Assembly (NCBI RefSeq): GCF_900167945.1
Contig: NZ_FUZA01000001.1
Coordinates: forward strand, 1,426,001-1,490,000
From: Dyadobacter psychrophilus
GTDB lineage: Bacteria; Bacteroidota; Bacteroidia; Cytophagales; Spirosomataceae
DNA length: 64,000 nucleotides
Direction: 5' to 3'
Below the pieces are notes generated by a model, which made no database searches, was not told where the DNA came from, and saw nothing but the letters and a program-made list of their open reading frames with translations. Both the position numbers and the translations under genes were made by a program. Of the stretch, positions 41,718 to 50,688 are shown one piece after another (within the stretch, counting starts at the first letter, position 1; each line of letters opens with the position of its first letter).

Positions 41718-43732
41718 GCCGCTTGCTTCGCTCGCTCTTTCAATTGCAACAACTCGTCTCTTAACCGCGCTGCTTCCAGGAAGTCCAAATCCTTAGCAGC
41801 GGTTTCCATTTTGCGCTGGGTTTCGGAAATGAGCTTTTGAAGATCGTTTTTACCCATATACTGAACGACAGGATCCGCGGCAATGCGTACTTCGGTCGGT
41901 TCCACGTAAACTTTGCGGACTTTTGAATCGGCCACGGAAGTCTGTTCCATGATTGCTTCTTTGGATTTCAGGATGGTTTTGGGCGTAATGCCATTTTCCA
42001 TATTGTATTCCAGCTGTATATTCCTTCTCCTGTTCGTCTCATCAATAGCGAGCTGCATGGAACCTGTCATGACATCCGCATACATAATCACTTTTCCCCG
42101 GTCATTCCGCGCAGCGCGACCAATAGTCTGAATCATGGAGCGTGTGTCTCTTAAAAACCCTTCCTTATCCGCATCCATAATTGCCACGAGGGAAACTTCC
42201 GGCAAATCCAACCCTTCACGAAGTAAGTTAACCCCAACCAACACATCAAAAATGCCTAGTCTTAGCTCGCGCAAAATCTCCACACGGTCCAGCGTCTTCA
42301 CTTCCGAGTGTATATAGCGACATTTCACTCCAACGCGATCCAGATATTTGCTCAATTCCTCGGCCATTCTTTTGGTGAGTGTTGTAATCAAAACGCGGTC
42401 ACCCATGGCAATGCGCTTGTGGGTTTCTTCGAGCAGATCGTCTATCTGGTTTAAGCTTGGCCTTACTTCAATTTCAGGATCCAGCAGGCCGGTCGGGCGT
42501 ATAATTTGCTCAACGACAACCCCTTCTGATTTGCGAAGCTCATAATCAGCGGGTGTTGCACTTACAAAAATAGTCTGCGGCGTCATGTCTTCGAATTCCT
42601 GGAATGTTAATGGTCTGTTGTCCAAAGCCGAAGGCAAACGGAAACCATATTCCACCAACTGCTCCTTACGCGAACGGTCCCCACCCCACATGGCGCGGAT
42701 CTGCGGCATGGTAACGTGACTTTCGTCCACCACCATTAAGAAATCATCCGGAAAATAATCGAGCAGACAGAATGGCCTTTGACCCGGCAAGCGGCGGTCG
42801 AAATAACGTGAGTAGTTCTCAATCCCGGAACAATAACCCAATTCGCGCATCATTTCCATGTCAAATTCTGTTCGCTCTTTAACACGCTCCGCTTCTGCTA
42901 ATCTGCCTTCCTTTGTGAAATAGCTGATTTGCATAGCCAGGTCATCCTGGATTTCTTTAATCGACTGTACCAGCACATCTCTTCCCGTAACAAAAAGGTT
43001 CGCAGGGAAAATAGCGATTGCACGCTCAGAAGATATCTTTTTACCTGTCTCTGGCTCAATGCGTTGTATTTCTTCAATTTCATCCCCAAAAAAGATGATC
43101 CTGTACGCAAAATCCGCGTAACCTGGAAAAACGTCGACGGTGTCCCCTTTCACGCGGAATGTTCCGCGATTGAATTCAAGTTCTGTCCGGCTATAAAGAA
43201 TTTCAACCAAACGAAAAAGGAACTGGTTACGGCTCACAATATCACCCAGCTTGGCGCTGACGATGCTTTTCTTGTATTCATTAGGGTTACCCGCGCCATA
43301 AATGCAGGAAACTGAGGCTACCACAATTACATCACGTCGTCCGCTCATCAGCGACGAAACGGTGTGCAAACGCAGTTTTTCAATCTCCTGATTGATCTGC
43401 AAGTCCTTTTCTATATAGGTGTTGGTGCTGGAAATGAAGGCTTCCGGCTGGTAATAGTCATAGTAACTGATAAAATACTCGACAGCATTCTTCGGAAAGA
43501 ATTGCTTAAATTCCCCGTAAAGCTGGGCAGCGAGTGTTTTGTTGTGACTTAATACAAGGGTCGGTTTATTAACCTGCTTCACCACATTGGCAATGGTGAA
43601 AGTCTTACCGGAACCAGTTACACCCAGGAGCGTTTGGGCAGGCTCTCCGGCTTCAATTCCCTGTACAAGTTGTTGGATAGCAATAGGTTGATCACCTGTT
43701 GGCTGGTATTCAGAGGTTATTTCAAAGTCCAT
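41714..43732 (-). CDS. uvrB: excinuclease ABC subunit B
   Basis: A 672-residue nucleotide-excision repair helicase-like subunit that verifies damage and loads UvrC. It has YQPTGDQPIAI at the start, Walker A GVTGSGKT (about 38-45), the beta-hairpin region YYDYYQPEAFI (about 91-101), DESHVTMPQ, the C-terminal helicase motifs (GVNLLREGLDLPEVSLVAI, QTIGRAARN) and a final UVR motif (about 630-665) for UvrC contact. Complete. Confidence 0.98.
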   Translation of the reverse strand: MDFEITSEYQPTGDQPIAIQQLVQGIEAGEPAQTLLGVTGSGKTFTIANVVKQVNKPTLVLSHNKTLAAQLYGEFKQFFPKNAVEYFISYYDYYQPEAFISSTNTYIEKDLQINQEIEKLRLHTVSSLMSGRRDVIVVASVSCIYGAGNPNEYKKSIVSAKLGDIVSRNQFLFRLVEILYSRTELEFNRGTFRVKGDTVDVFPGYADFAYRIIFFGDEIEEIQRIEPETGKKISSERAIAIFPANLFVTGRDVLVQSIKEIQDDLAMQISYFTKEGRLAEAERVKERTEFDMEMMRELGYCSGIENYSRYFDRRLPGQRPFCLLDYFPDDFLMVVDESHVTMPQIRAMWGGDRSRKEQLVEYGFRLPSALDNRPLTFQEFEDMTPQTIFVSATPADYELRKSEGVVVEQIIRPTGLLDPEIEVRPSLNQIDDLLEETHKRIAMGDRVLITTLTKRMAEELSKYLDRVGVKCRYIHSEVKTLDRVEILRELRLGIFDVLVGVNLLREGLDLPEVSLVAIMDADKEGFLRDTRSMIQTIGRAARNDRGKVIMYADVMTGSMQLAIDETNRRRNIQLEYNMENGITPKTILKSKEAIMEQTSVADSKVRKVYVEPTEVRIAADPVVQYMGKNDLQKLISETQRKMETAAKDLDFLEAARLRDELLQLKERAKQAA

Positions 43733-43807
43733 AACGTATTGTAAGCATTCCAGAGATAACGCATTTCAAAGATAGATTAGTTTCTTTGAAATGCGTCCCG
43801 AATACTT

Positions 43808-44662
43808 CTACGCCTGTTCTGTTAACACTTCTTGTGCATTTTCAACAGCCTTCTTCTCTTTCCAATGCTGCCAGCCAAGGCCAAGCAGCTTGGTCATGCT
43901 CTTGTCTACGAATGTATGTCTCACAAGGTTCATGCCACCACGAACTGCTGTAAATATTGAATTATTGGCTCTAAGCGCCAGGCTGAAACCGCCATCAACG
44001 TAGCGGATATAATGCCACCAAAGTGACGGAATAAAAATCGTTTCACCATGAAGCAATGTGGTTTCGTGACCTACTGCACCTTTTAATGCAGGGAATCGCT
44101 CGTAATCCGGGTTAATCGGATCCACTTTGCTCATTACTGTAAACGGGTGATGGTATAACCTTCTGCTTTCCTCGGGCGAGAACAAAATTACTTGCTTACG
44201 GGTCTGAAATTGGGTCAAAAACACATTGGAGCAGTCCATATCATAATGTAAACTCGTAATCGACCCCTGTCCACCGAAAAATACAAACTTGTAAGACTTC
44301 AAAAACCCATCCATAATGGTTGGAAAACGAATGTCATTGGCAAGTTCCGGTGCTTTTTTAAATATATCAAAAAGGAAAATGCGAAGATCTGTCGGGCCGC
44401 CTTCGATAAGTTTCAGGTAATCGCCAAACTTCATTGTTTTGGCAATCTGAAAGTATTTGTCTGCGTCGTGCATGTGATTATCCACCAATGGCACATCAAT
44501 ATTCCCATGGTTTTCGCGGAGCCATTCAAATGTCCATTTCTGGACCGCAGGCCAATCTTTTGCGAGGTCTGTAAAAACGACCGGGCGACTTGGTTTTAAA
44601 TAATTTTCAATGAATTCTTCACGGGTAAGCCCGCTTCGTTTCTCTATGGGCACTAATTTCAT
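43808..44662 (-). CDS. cupin-like/JmjC-domain protein
   Basis: A 284-residue member of the cupin_8/JmjC-like Fe(II)/2-oxoglutarate oxygenase group. RPVVFTDLAKDWPAVQKW near 26-43 is the family opening; the iron motif is H139-Y-D141 in SLHYDMDCSN, and the distal histidine lies in HGETIFIPSLWWH (about 218). Probably a hydroxylase acting on a protein or small molecule; target unknown. It lies 75 bp upstream of uvrB on the same strand. Confidence 0.87.
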   Translation of the reverse strand: MKLVPIEKRSGLTREEFIENYLKPSRPVVFTDLAKDWPAVQKWTFEWLRENHGNIDVPLVDNHMHDADKYFQIAKTMKFGDYLKLIEGGPTDLRIFLFDIFKKAPELANDIRFPTIMDGFLKSYKFVFFGGQGSITSLHYDMDCSNVFLTQFQTRKQVILFSPEESRRLYHHPFTVMSKVDPINPDYERFPALKGAVGHETTLLHGETIFIPSLWWHYIRYVDGGFSLALRANNSIFTAVRGGMNLVRHTFVDKSMTKLLGLGWQHWKEKKAVENAQEVLTEQA

Positions 44663-44875
44663 GTCAGAAACTGAGTAAAAAGGTAATCGACTATTGAAAA
44701 GCTAACGATTGAATTATTTTTCTAACATCCATTGCAGGCGAATAATTCTAAATTTATATGAATCTTAGCTGGATCAAATGTATTAAAGAGATTTCAAAAA
44801 TATAAATTTCTGAACCATTCCTTAAACGCAACATTAATATATAGAAATAGTAGAATGTTCATTTAACCTGCTGCA

Positions 44876-45685
44876 ATGAAATATTTTACCATACCACCAT
44901 CCACCGCACTGGCCAAATATGTTAGGTTTTTCTGGGTGCTAGAACATGAAGTTGGATCCGGACAGCCTTACATTCACCGCACCATGGCCGATGGTTGCGC
45001 GGAACTGATATTTCATTACAAAGGCCGGTTTGATGAATTCGTTACAGCGGATAAAACCGAACCCTCGTTTCATTCGGGCATTCACGGGCAGTCGCAGACA
45101 TTCCGGCGGTTCATAATTCACGAAGATTTCGGGATCTTCGGGGTTTACTTATATCCGTTTGCCATTCCCGTGCTTTTTGGGATGCCTTCCACGGAACTTA
45201 CCGGACAAATGCCGGACCTGCATACTTTTCTGGGTAACCAAGCAGTCGGCCTGGAAGAGCGGATGATGCTTGCGGCAGATCACATGGAGCGCGTTGCCAT
45301 TATTTCGTCGTTCCTCGAATCGCTGCTTGCAAAAACCCGGACAATCGAACCGGCCGTTTTCTCGGTCATTAATCAAATTATCCAAAATAAAGGGCTTACC
45401 AATGTCCAGGAACTTGCGGCGCAGAGCTTTCTGTCAACCCGACAATTTGAAAGGAAATTCAAGGAGTTCTCCGGATTCAGCCCAAAACTTTACCTCCGCA
45501 TTGCCCGATTTCACGCGGCGTTGGATGCTTACGGGGATAAAGAAAAATCGCTGACCGAGATCGCTTATGAATGTGGTTATTATGATCAATCCCATTTCAT
45601 TCATGATTTCAAATCCTTTTCCGGGCAGCACCCGCGCTTTTACTTTTCCGGAAGATCCGAAGGACAAGCATATCGGGATGAATAA
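44876..45685 (+). CDS. AraC-family transcriptional regulator with DUF6597-like N-terminus
   Basis: A 269-residue regulator. The N-terminal part (PPSTALAKYVRFFWVLEH, then DGCAELIFHYKG) matches the DUF6597 type of sensor domain; the C-terminal 100 residues are an AraC double helix-turn-helix (VQELAAQSFLSTRQFERKFKEFSGFSPKLYLRIARF, then LTEIAYECGYYDQSHFIHDFKSFSG). It is followed by VOC, small-protein and YceI genes on the same strand and may regulate them. The 213-bp gap upstream holds no gene. Confidence 0.92.
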   Translation: MKYFTIPPSTALAKYVRFFWVLEHEVGSGQPYIHRTMADGCAELIFHYKGRFDEFVTADKTEPSFHSGIHGQSQTFRRFIIHEDFGIFGVYLYPFAIPVLFGMPSTELTGQMPDLHTFLGNQAVGLEERMMLAADHMERVAIISSFLESLLAKTRTIEPAVFSVINQIIQNKGLTNVQELAAQSFLSTRQFERKFKEFSGFSPKLYLRIARFHAALDAYGDKEKSLTEIAYECGYYDQSHFIHDFKSFSGQHPRFYFSGRSEGQAYRDE

Positions 45686-45752
45686 TGTCGTGTTTTTCCA
45701 ATTTTGGGTGCTTGGGACACCGCTACATTTGCATAAACTAAAAAATAAAATC

Positions 45753-46139
45753 ATGAGCACGGTAAAAATTCCAAATGGCCATCAGGCAGTTATGCCTTAC
45801 TTAATGTTGGATGGCGCTTCCAAATTCAAAGATTTCACTACCAATGTATTTGACGGCGTTGTCACACATACGCATTTTCAGAAGGACGATCCAAATCTAA
45901 TCAAGCACAGTGAAGTGAGCATTAATGACAGCACGATCATGTTTTGCGACAGTCGTGCGGAGTGGCCGGCCCAGCCTGCGAATATGTTTGTATATGTGGA
46001 AAATGCGGATGACACTTATCAAAAAGCATTAACGGAAGGCGGAAAGTCGGTTATGGAGCCTGCTGACCAGGATTACGGGCGCAGCTGCGGAGTAGAAGAT
46101 CCTTGCGGAAATGTTTGGTGGATCACGTCAGTTCTTTAA
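45753..46139 (+). CDS. VOC-family protein (glyoxalase/PhnB-like)
   Basis: A 128-residue vicinal-oxygen-chelate fold protein of the PhnB/YdcH type: NGHQAVMPYLMLDGASKFKDFTTNVFDG at the start, VFVYVENADDTYQKALTEGG in the middle, and GRSCGVEDPCGNVWWI near the end. The ATG at 45753 gives the normal length. Function is not determinable; members often bind small molecules or metals. It begins 67 bp after the AraC gene. Confidence 0.9.
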   Translation: MSTVKIPNGHQAVMPYLMLDGASKFKDFTTNVFDGVVTHTHFQKDDPNLIKHSEVSINDSTIMFCDSRAEWPAQPANMFVYVENADDTYQKALTEGGKSVMEPADQDYGRSCGVEDPCGNVWWITSVL

Positions 46140-46142
46140 AAA

Positions 46143-46481
46143 ATGATCAATTATAATAACAAAGTCTTCGTTCCACTTTCCAATTCAGAAAATGGCGAGG
46201 TTGACCTTTCGATGCAATTTGTATACAAACAGAATGGTAACATTGTCACTTCCACGTATTCCGGCGGCAGGATTCAAACCGGACATTTGATTGCCTTGGC
46301 GGACGAAAATGGAAACCTGGATATGCGTTACCATCAGGTGAACGACAAAGGCGAGATCACAACGGGCATATGCAAATCGACGCCTGAGCAACTCTCAAAC
46401 GGAAAAATCCGTATGCATGAGAAATGGCAATGGACTTCCGGGGATCAATCCGAAGGCGAATCGCTATTGGAAGAAATATAG
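46143..46481 (+). CDS. conserved hypothetical protein (often labelled n-acetylglutamate synthase)
   Basis: A 112-residue beta-rich protein: INYNNKVFVPLSNSENGEVD, YSGGRIQTGHLIALADENGNLDMRYHQVN, and a tail EKWQWTSGDQSEGESLLEEI. Close relatives in Bacteroidota carry the label n-acetylglutamate synthase, but the sequence shows no acetyltransferase motif and the label looks like an error spread by homology. It starts 3 bp after the VOC gene, so they are cotranscribed. Confidence 0.8.
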   Translation: MINYNNKVFVPLSNSENGEVDLSMQFVYKQNGNIVTSTYSGGRIQTGHLIALADENGNLDMRYHQVNDKGEITTGICKSTPEQLSNGKIRMHEKWQWTSGDQSEGESLLEEI

Positions 46482-46508
46482 ATTTTAAAAACCGTTCATT
46501 CTGTTCAT

Positions 46509-47045
46509 ATGCGCAACCGCCATCAAATCATCGCTTTCATTTTTGCATTTATTGGTTCAACCTTCGCTTTCGGGCAAACTTCCAAAGTCGTTTCAGGCGC
46601 TACCAATTTTAAGGTAAAGTACGTGCTTGGAACTTGTGAAGGCACATTTGATGCGCCGAAAGGTGAAGCTGTTTTTAACGAAAAATCGCCCGAGAATGCT
46701 TCATTCGACATTGAGATAGCGGCTAATACATTCAAAACCGGCAATAATTCGCGGGATAAGGATATGAAAAGCGACAAGTATTTTTATATCGAAAAGTATC
46801 CCAATATCCATTTCAAATCCACCAAAGTGGAGAAAAAGAATGGCAAATACGAGGCAACCGGGAAACTAACCATCCGAGACGTTACCAAGACGGTTACGCT
46901 TCCCTTTGATGCTAAAAAGAATGCTGATGGCGGTTACGCCCTTTCCAGCACATTCGAAGTCAACCGGCTCGATTACAAAGTCGGCACAAAAGATTGGAAG
47001 CTTAAAGATGTGGTTACCGTTGATTTGAAGGCGGTTATCAGGTAA
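46509..47045 (+). CDS. YceI-family protein, exported
   Basis: A 178-residue lipocalin-like beta-barrel with a signal peptide (about 1-22, ending FAFGQ). YceI hallmarks are NFKVKYVLGTCEGTFDAPKGE, DKYFYIEKYPNIHFKSTKVE, and GKLTIRDVTKTVTLPFDAK. The barrel binds polyisoprenoid or amide lipids in the periplasm. It lies 27 bp after the small conserved gene and ends at a clear terminator, closing the AraC-VOC-YceI group. Confidence 0.93.
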   Translation: MRNRHQIIAFIFAFIGSTFAFGQTSKVVSGATNFKVKYVLGTCEGTFDAPKGEAVFNEKSPENASFDIEIAANTFKTGNNSRDKDMKSDKYFYIEKYPNIHFKSTKVEKKNGKYEATGKLTIRDVTKTVTLPFDAKKNADGGYALSSTFEVNRLDYKVGTKDWKLKDVVTVDLKAVIR

Positions 47046-47068
47046 GATTTAAAAGATTCCAGCATTGC

Positions 47069-47096
47069 ACCCGGTTCACTTGGACCGGGTTTTTAT
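47069..47096 (+). terminator. intrinsic terminator after yceI
   Basis: ACCCGGT (47069-47075) pairs with ACCGGGT (47084-47090), extended inward by a T-G and a C-G pair, and followed by five T. It separates the yceI unit from the heme-receptor promoter. Confidence 0.8.
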
Positions 47097-47110
47097 TTAT
47101 TCTGATTCTC

Positions 47111-47160
47111 TAATTTGATTTAGTCTAAATAATATCTTTATTTGCAATTATTCTAAATAA
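47111..47160 (+). promoter_or_regulatory. metal-box promoter of the heme receptor gene
   Basis: TTTG at 47114-47117, 19 bases, then TTTATTTG at 47137-47144 (one mismatch to TAnnTTTG). The spacer holds the palindrome ATTTAG-T-CTAAAT (47118-47130); a second palindrome TTATT-CTA-AATAA lies at 47148-47160. The 24 bases 47111-47134 match the PepSY upstream element at 22 positions, and TTAGTCTAAAT occurs also in the reversed mntH operator. Confidence 0.7.
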
Positions 47161-47166
47161 CCTTCC

Positions 47167-49233
47167 ATGAAGCATCTTTCTACTATCACATTCTTTTTGC
47201 TTTGGGCAGTCTGTCCGGTGACAGGACAACCGGATCGTGGACGTATGAAAAGTGATTCACTTGCTAAGGATTCCATTTCGCTGGACGAATTTGTGGTTAC
47301 CGGGCAATTTGAAGTACAATCCCTGAAAAATTCTGTTTACCAGGTCCGCACCATTGATAGTGAACGTATAGTTGCAAGAGGCGCCACCAATCTGCAATCC
47401 ATCCTTAATACAGAACTTGGCATCCGCTTTTCCAATGATCTCACATTGGGAACCAGCGACATCCAGCTGATGGGCATGTCTGGCCAAAACGTGAAAATTC
47501 TGCTGGACGGCATTCCTATGGTCGATCGTGGGAGCACCCGTGAGAGCCTTGGCCAGATTGACATTAACACCATTGAGCGAATCGAAATCGTGGAAGGGCC
47601 GATGTCGGTCATTTACGGGACAGACGCATTGGCCGGGGTTATTAATCTGATCACTAAAAAAGTGCATAGCGGTGATAATCTGATATTAAATGCGCGCATT
47701 CAGGAAGAAACTGCTGGAAAAGAATACAATGCATTATCGAAAAAAGGCACGCACAACGAAAGTCTTGGCATAACCTGGCAAAATAAAGCGCTCCAATTTT
47801 CGGGCAACGTTACCCGCAACAATTTCGGCGGCTGGCAAGGAGGCTCTACGGGACGTTCAAAGGATTGGATGCCCAAAGATCAAATGCTTTACAGCGCTTC
47901 TGCCAGATATCAGGGCAGTAAGTGGAATGTTTGGTATCGGTTCAATGGCACGGACGAAACGATCCAATTCGAAGGAAACCGCAATCCCATCACGCAAATC
48001 GCAGCTGATAAAGATTATAACACCTATCGCTGGTTTCATCAAATCCAGTCAGAGTTGAAAATCAATGATAAGCTGAATGTTAACGGTGTGCTTTCCTACA
48101 CCGACTATTCCCGCAAAACATTAAGCACGAACGTAGATGCTAGCGGTCGCGAAACACTCTCGCTGGAACCGGGCTCGCAGGACAAATCGGTTTTTACGAC
48201 AACTTTTTTCAGAGGAACCGCTTTTTATAAAGCCAATCCCCACTTTTCACTTCTCGCAGGTTTTGATTTTTCCGATAACCAAAGCTCCGGCGCGCGCATC
48301 CTCGGCTCCCCGAAAATCCTCGAATATGCATTGTTCGTGGCTCCCGAATTTAAATTTGGCAGCATCTTCAAATTAAGCCCCGGTTTGCGTTTCCTGAAAA
48401 ACTCGGTTTATGATGCGCCGCCAGTGATCCCTTCCATCAATGGAAAACTTTCTATAACCAAAACGCTTGATCTGCGGGCTGGCTATGCGCGCGGATTCCG
48501 CTCGCCGGCATTAAGGGAGCTGTATTTTGATTTCCATGACGCATCCCACTCCATTAATGGCAACACGAACCTGAAAGCGGAATATTCCAATAGTTTCAAT
48601 TCGTTCCTGGTCTGGCAGTCGGTGAGCAAACCTACAATGCGGCTTAACACAACATTAGGCGGGTTTTATAACATTTTTCACGATCTCATCGACACCGGCG
48701 TAGATCCAAACGACCGCACGCAGACCACATATCTGAATATTTTCCTTTTCAAAACCACTGGCTTCACCCTTGACAACAAGATTTTCCTGAAAAATCTGCA
48801 AGCGTCATTGGGAGGCTCTTACATTGGCCGCTATAACCAGTTTTCAGCCGATCCTGAACAATTTGGCTCACTTCCAGAGTTTGTATGGTCGCCAGAAATT
48901 AATGCCAATCTGCTTTACAAGTTCAGTAGAATCGGCGCGAGCGTGAACCTGTTTTACAAATATTCAGGCAAAAGGCCTATTTACGAGACCACAGACCAGG
49001 TTACTGTGAAACTGGCTGAAACGGATGGTTTCCATATGGCCGATCTTACATTCAGCAAGAATTTTGGAAAATATATCAACCTGTTGGCGGGCGTAAAAAA
49101 CCTGTTCGACGTCACAACCCTTAACAATTCATCCACAGACACAGGCGGCGCACACAGCACGGGTGGCTCCGTGCCGCTGTCTTATGGCAGATCCTACTTT
49201 CTGGGACTCAATTTTCAATGGTCAAAAAATTAA
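47167..49233 (+). CDS. TonB-dependent receptor, HmuR-like heme/iron receptor
   Basis: A 688-residue outer-membrane receptor with signal peptide (about 1-21), TonB box-like region (about 35-45, SLDEFVVTGQFEVQSL), plug domain (about 50-155; GIRFSNDLTLGTSDIQLMGMSGQNVKILLDGIPM, then YGTDALAGVINLITKK) and a 22-strand barrel ending in FLGLNFQWSKN with the terminal aromatic. It directly precedes two HmuY-type genes, as in the P. gingivalis hmuYR system, so heme is the likely ligand. The promoter has a metal-box-like palindrome. No carboxypeptidase-regulatory domain is present, unlike the other two receptors in the window. Confidence 0.94.
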   Translation: MKHLSTITFFLLWAVCPVTGQPDRGRMKSDSLAKDSISLDEFVVTGQFEVQSLKNSVYQVRTIDSERIVARGATNLQSILNTELGIRFSNDLTLGTSDIQLMGMSGQNVKILLDGIPMVDRGSTRESLGQIDINTIERIEIVEGPMSVIYGTDALAGVINLITKKVHSGDNLILNARIQEETAGKEYNALSKKGTHNESLGITWQNKALQFSGNVTRNNFGGWQGGSTGRSKDWMPKDQMLYSASARYQGSKWNVWYRFNGTDETIQFEGNRNPITQIAADKDYNTYRWFHQIQSELKINDKLNVNGVLSYTDYSRKTLSTNVDASGRETLSLEPGSQDKSVFTTTFFRGTAFYKANPHFSLLAGFDFSDNQSSGARILGSPKILEYALFVAPEFKFGSIFKLSPGLRFLKNSVYDAPPVIPSINGKLSITKTLDLRAGYARGFRSPALRELYFDFHDASHSINGNTNLKAEYSNSFNSFLVWQSVSKPTMRLNTTLGGFYNIFHDLIDTGVDPNDRTQTTYLNIFLFKTTGFTLDNKIFLKNLQASLGGSYIGRYNQFSADPEQFGSLPEFVWSPEINANLLYKFSRIGASVNLFYKYSGKRPIYETTDQVTVKLAETDGFHMADLTFSKNFGKYINLLAGVKNLFDVTTLNNSSTDTGGAHSTGGSVPLSYGRSYFLGLNFQWSKN

Positions 49234-49258
49234 TATTTACCCTAATAACAAGTTAAAC

Positions 49259-50653
49259 ATGAAGAAGATAGCCAAATCCCTTTTACTGATCGCTTTTCTT
49301 GCCAGCTTTAATGCTTGTAATGATGATGAGCCACCACTTCCCGACAACACAGCCAGCTTTGAAAGCGCAGCCCAAGGTTTTGAAGGTGAAGAAGCAGAAA
49401 TAAAGATCGTTTTGTCCAGAGCAGTGGATGCTGCCACGCCTATTACCGTTTCGCTTGCGCCAACACTGCTTGTTTACGGCACAGAATTCACAACAACACC
49501 GGCCGCAACAAATAACACAATTGCCCTGACCGTTCCGGCCGGGCAGTCATCGGCTTCTATTAAAGTTACCAGGAAAGCTGGCGTCTTGCTGGATGGTGAC
49601 GAAAGCGTAGCATTTAAAATTACTTCCGTTGCCGCTCCCGCAGTAACAGGAACCAACACCGAGCTTAAACTAAGCTTCAAAGCAATCGTTTCGGAAGGAA
49701 CCAGCATTCAACTGAACGGAATTGCAGGAACCGAGCTTGGAAGCAACGCCGCTAATTCCGTATTTCTGGACCTGAGCAGCAACATTCAAACACCTGTGTT
49801 ACGCAACAGCTGGGATTTGGGTTTTTATAATGATGCTGATTTCCGCGTGGTGATCAATGCAACGAACGGCGCCTCGGTGCTAATGGTCAATAAAACAGAC
49901 ATTAATGCTGTGTCAGCAAAAGACATTGTGCTGGATTCTTTGGCTGTGGGTCAGGGAATGGGCAAACTGAGCCTGGTTGACGATGCAAAGGGTGATCTGA
50001 CAAAAACAGCGATCAAGGAGATTTCCGCAACAGATGCCGACAACAAAGTGTACATCCTGAACAGACAAGGCGGAAGCGCCACCGTTCTTCCTGCTGATCA
50101 GATTTACAAGATCCGGGTTTTGAGAAAAGGAACGGGTTATGCATTGCAATATGCAAAGCTTAACGAAACGACTTCAAAGACTATTGATATAACCAAAGAC
50201 GCAACCTACAACTTTGAATATGTTTCGCTTGAAAAAGGCGCAACGGTGGACGTAGAGCCGGTGAAAACACGCTGGGACCTGAACTGGGGTTATAGCATGT
50301 ACTACACCAATTTTGGAACAGGCTTGATCCCTTACGGATTTTCGGATCTTGTGTTTATCAACAAACAAGCAAAAACCGAAGCCGCAGAAGTGCTGACAAG
50401 CGCAGTAACTTATGATGCATTCGCTGAAAGCAACATTGCAGGCCTCACATTCAGCACAGACGCAGATGCGATCGGTTCGAAGTGGCGGGTTACTTCGGGT
50501 GGCACAGTGGGCGTTAAAACCGACCGGTTTTATGTGATTAAAGATTCTGCCGGAAATGTGTATAAGCTAAGGTTTGTAAGCTTTCACGCGGAAGATGGTG
50601 GTGTAAGAGGCAAGCCGAAACTGGAATACAAATTGGTTAAAAAAGGCGCCTGA
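49259..50653 (+). CDS. HmuY-family heme-binding lipoprotein with an added N-terminal domain
   Basis: A 464-residue lipoprotein: signal peptide with lipobox cysteine in ASFNAC (C19) followed by NDDE, a pattern used for surface export in Bacteroidota. Residues about 28-140 resemble a Calx-beta-like domain (FEGEEAEIKIVLSRAVDAATPITVSL, VPAGQSSASIKV, DGDESVAFKIT). The rest is HmuY-like (SWDLGFYNDADFRVVIN, TRWDLNWGYSMYYTNFG, GFSDLVFINKQA, DRFYVIKDSAGNVYKLRF). HmuY proteins capture heme for their TonB receptor. The start at 49259 is chosen over a longer frame into the receptor gene. Confidence 0.9.
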   Translation: MKKIAKSLLLIAFLASFNACNDDEPPLPDNTASFESAAQGFEGEEAEIKIVLSRAVDAATPITVSLAPTLLVYGTEFTTTPAATNNTIALTVPAGQSSASIKVTRKAGVLLDGDESVAFKITSVAAPAVTGTNTELKLSFKAIVSEGTSIQLNGIAGTELGSNAANSVFLDLSSNIQTPVLRNSWDLGFYNDADFRVVINATNGASVLMVNKTDINAVSAKDIVLDSLAVGQGMGKLSLVDDAKGDLTKTAIKEISATDADNKVYILNRQGGSATVLPADQIYKIRVLRKGTGYALQYAKLNETTSKTIDITKDATYNFEYVSLEKGATVDVEPVKTRWDLNWGYSMYYTNFGTGLIPYGFSDLVFINKQAKTEAAEVLTSAVTYDAFAESNIAGLTFSTDADAIGSKWRVTSGGTVGVKTDRFYVIKDSAGNVYKLRFVSFHAEDGGVRGKPKLEYKLVKKGA

Positions 50654-50688
50654 TCAAATATTTTGTCATCAAATCCAAGATTTAGAAA

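Noticed and set aside
45567-45752. 62-codon N-terminal extension of the VOC protein
   Set aside because: It overlaps the AraC gene and adds no domain; the ATG at 45753 gives the normal VOC length.
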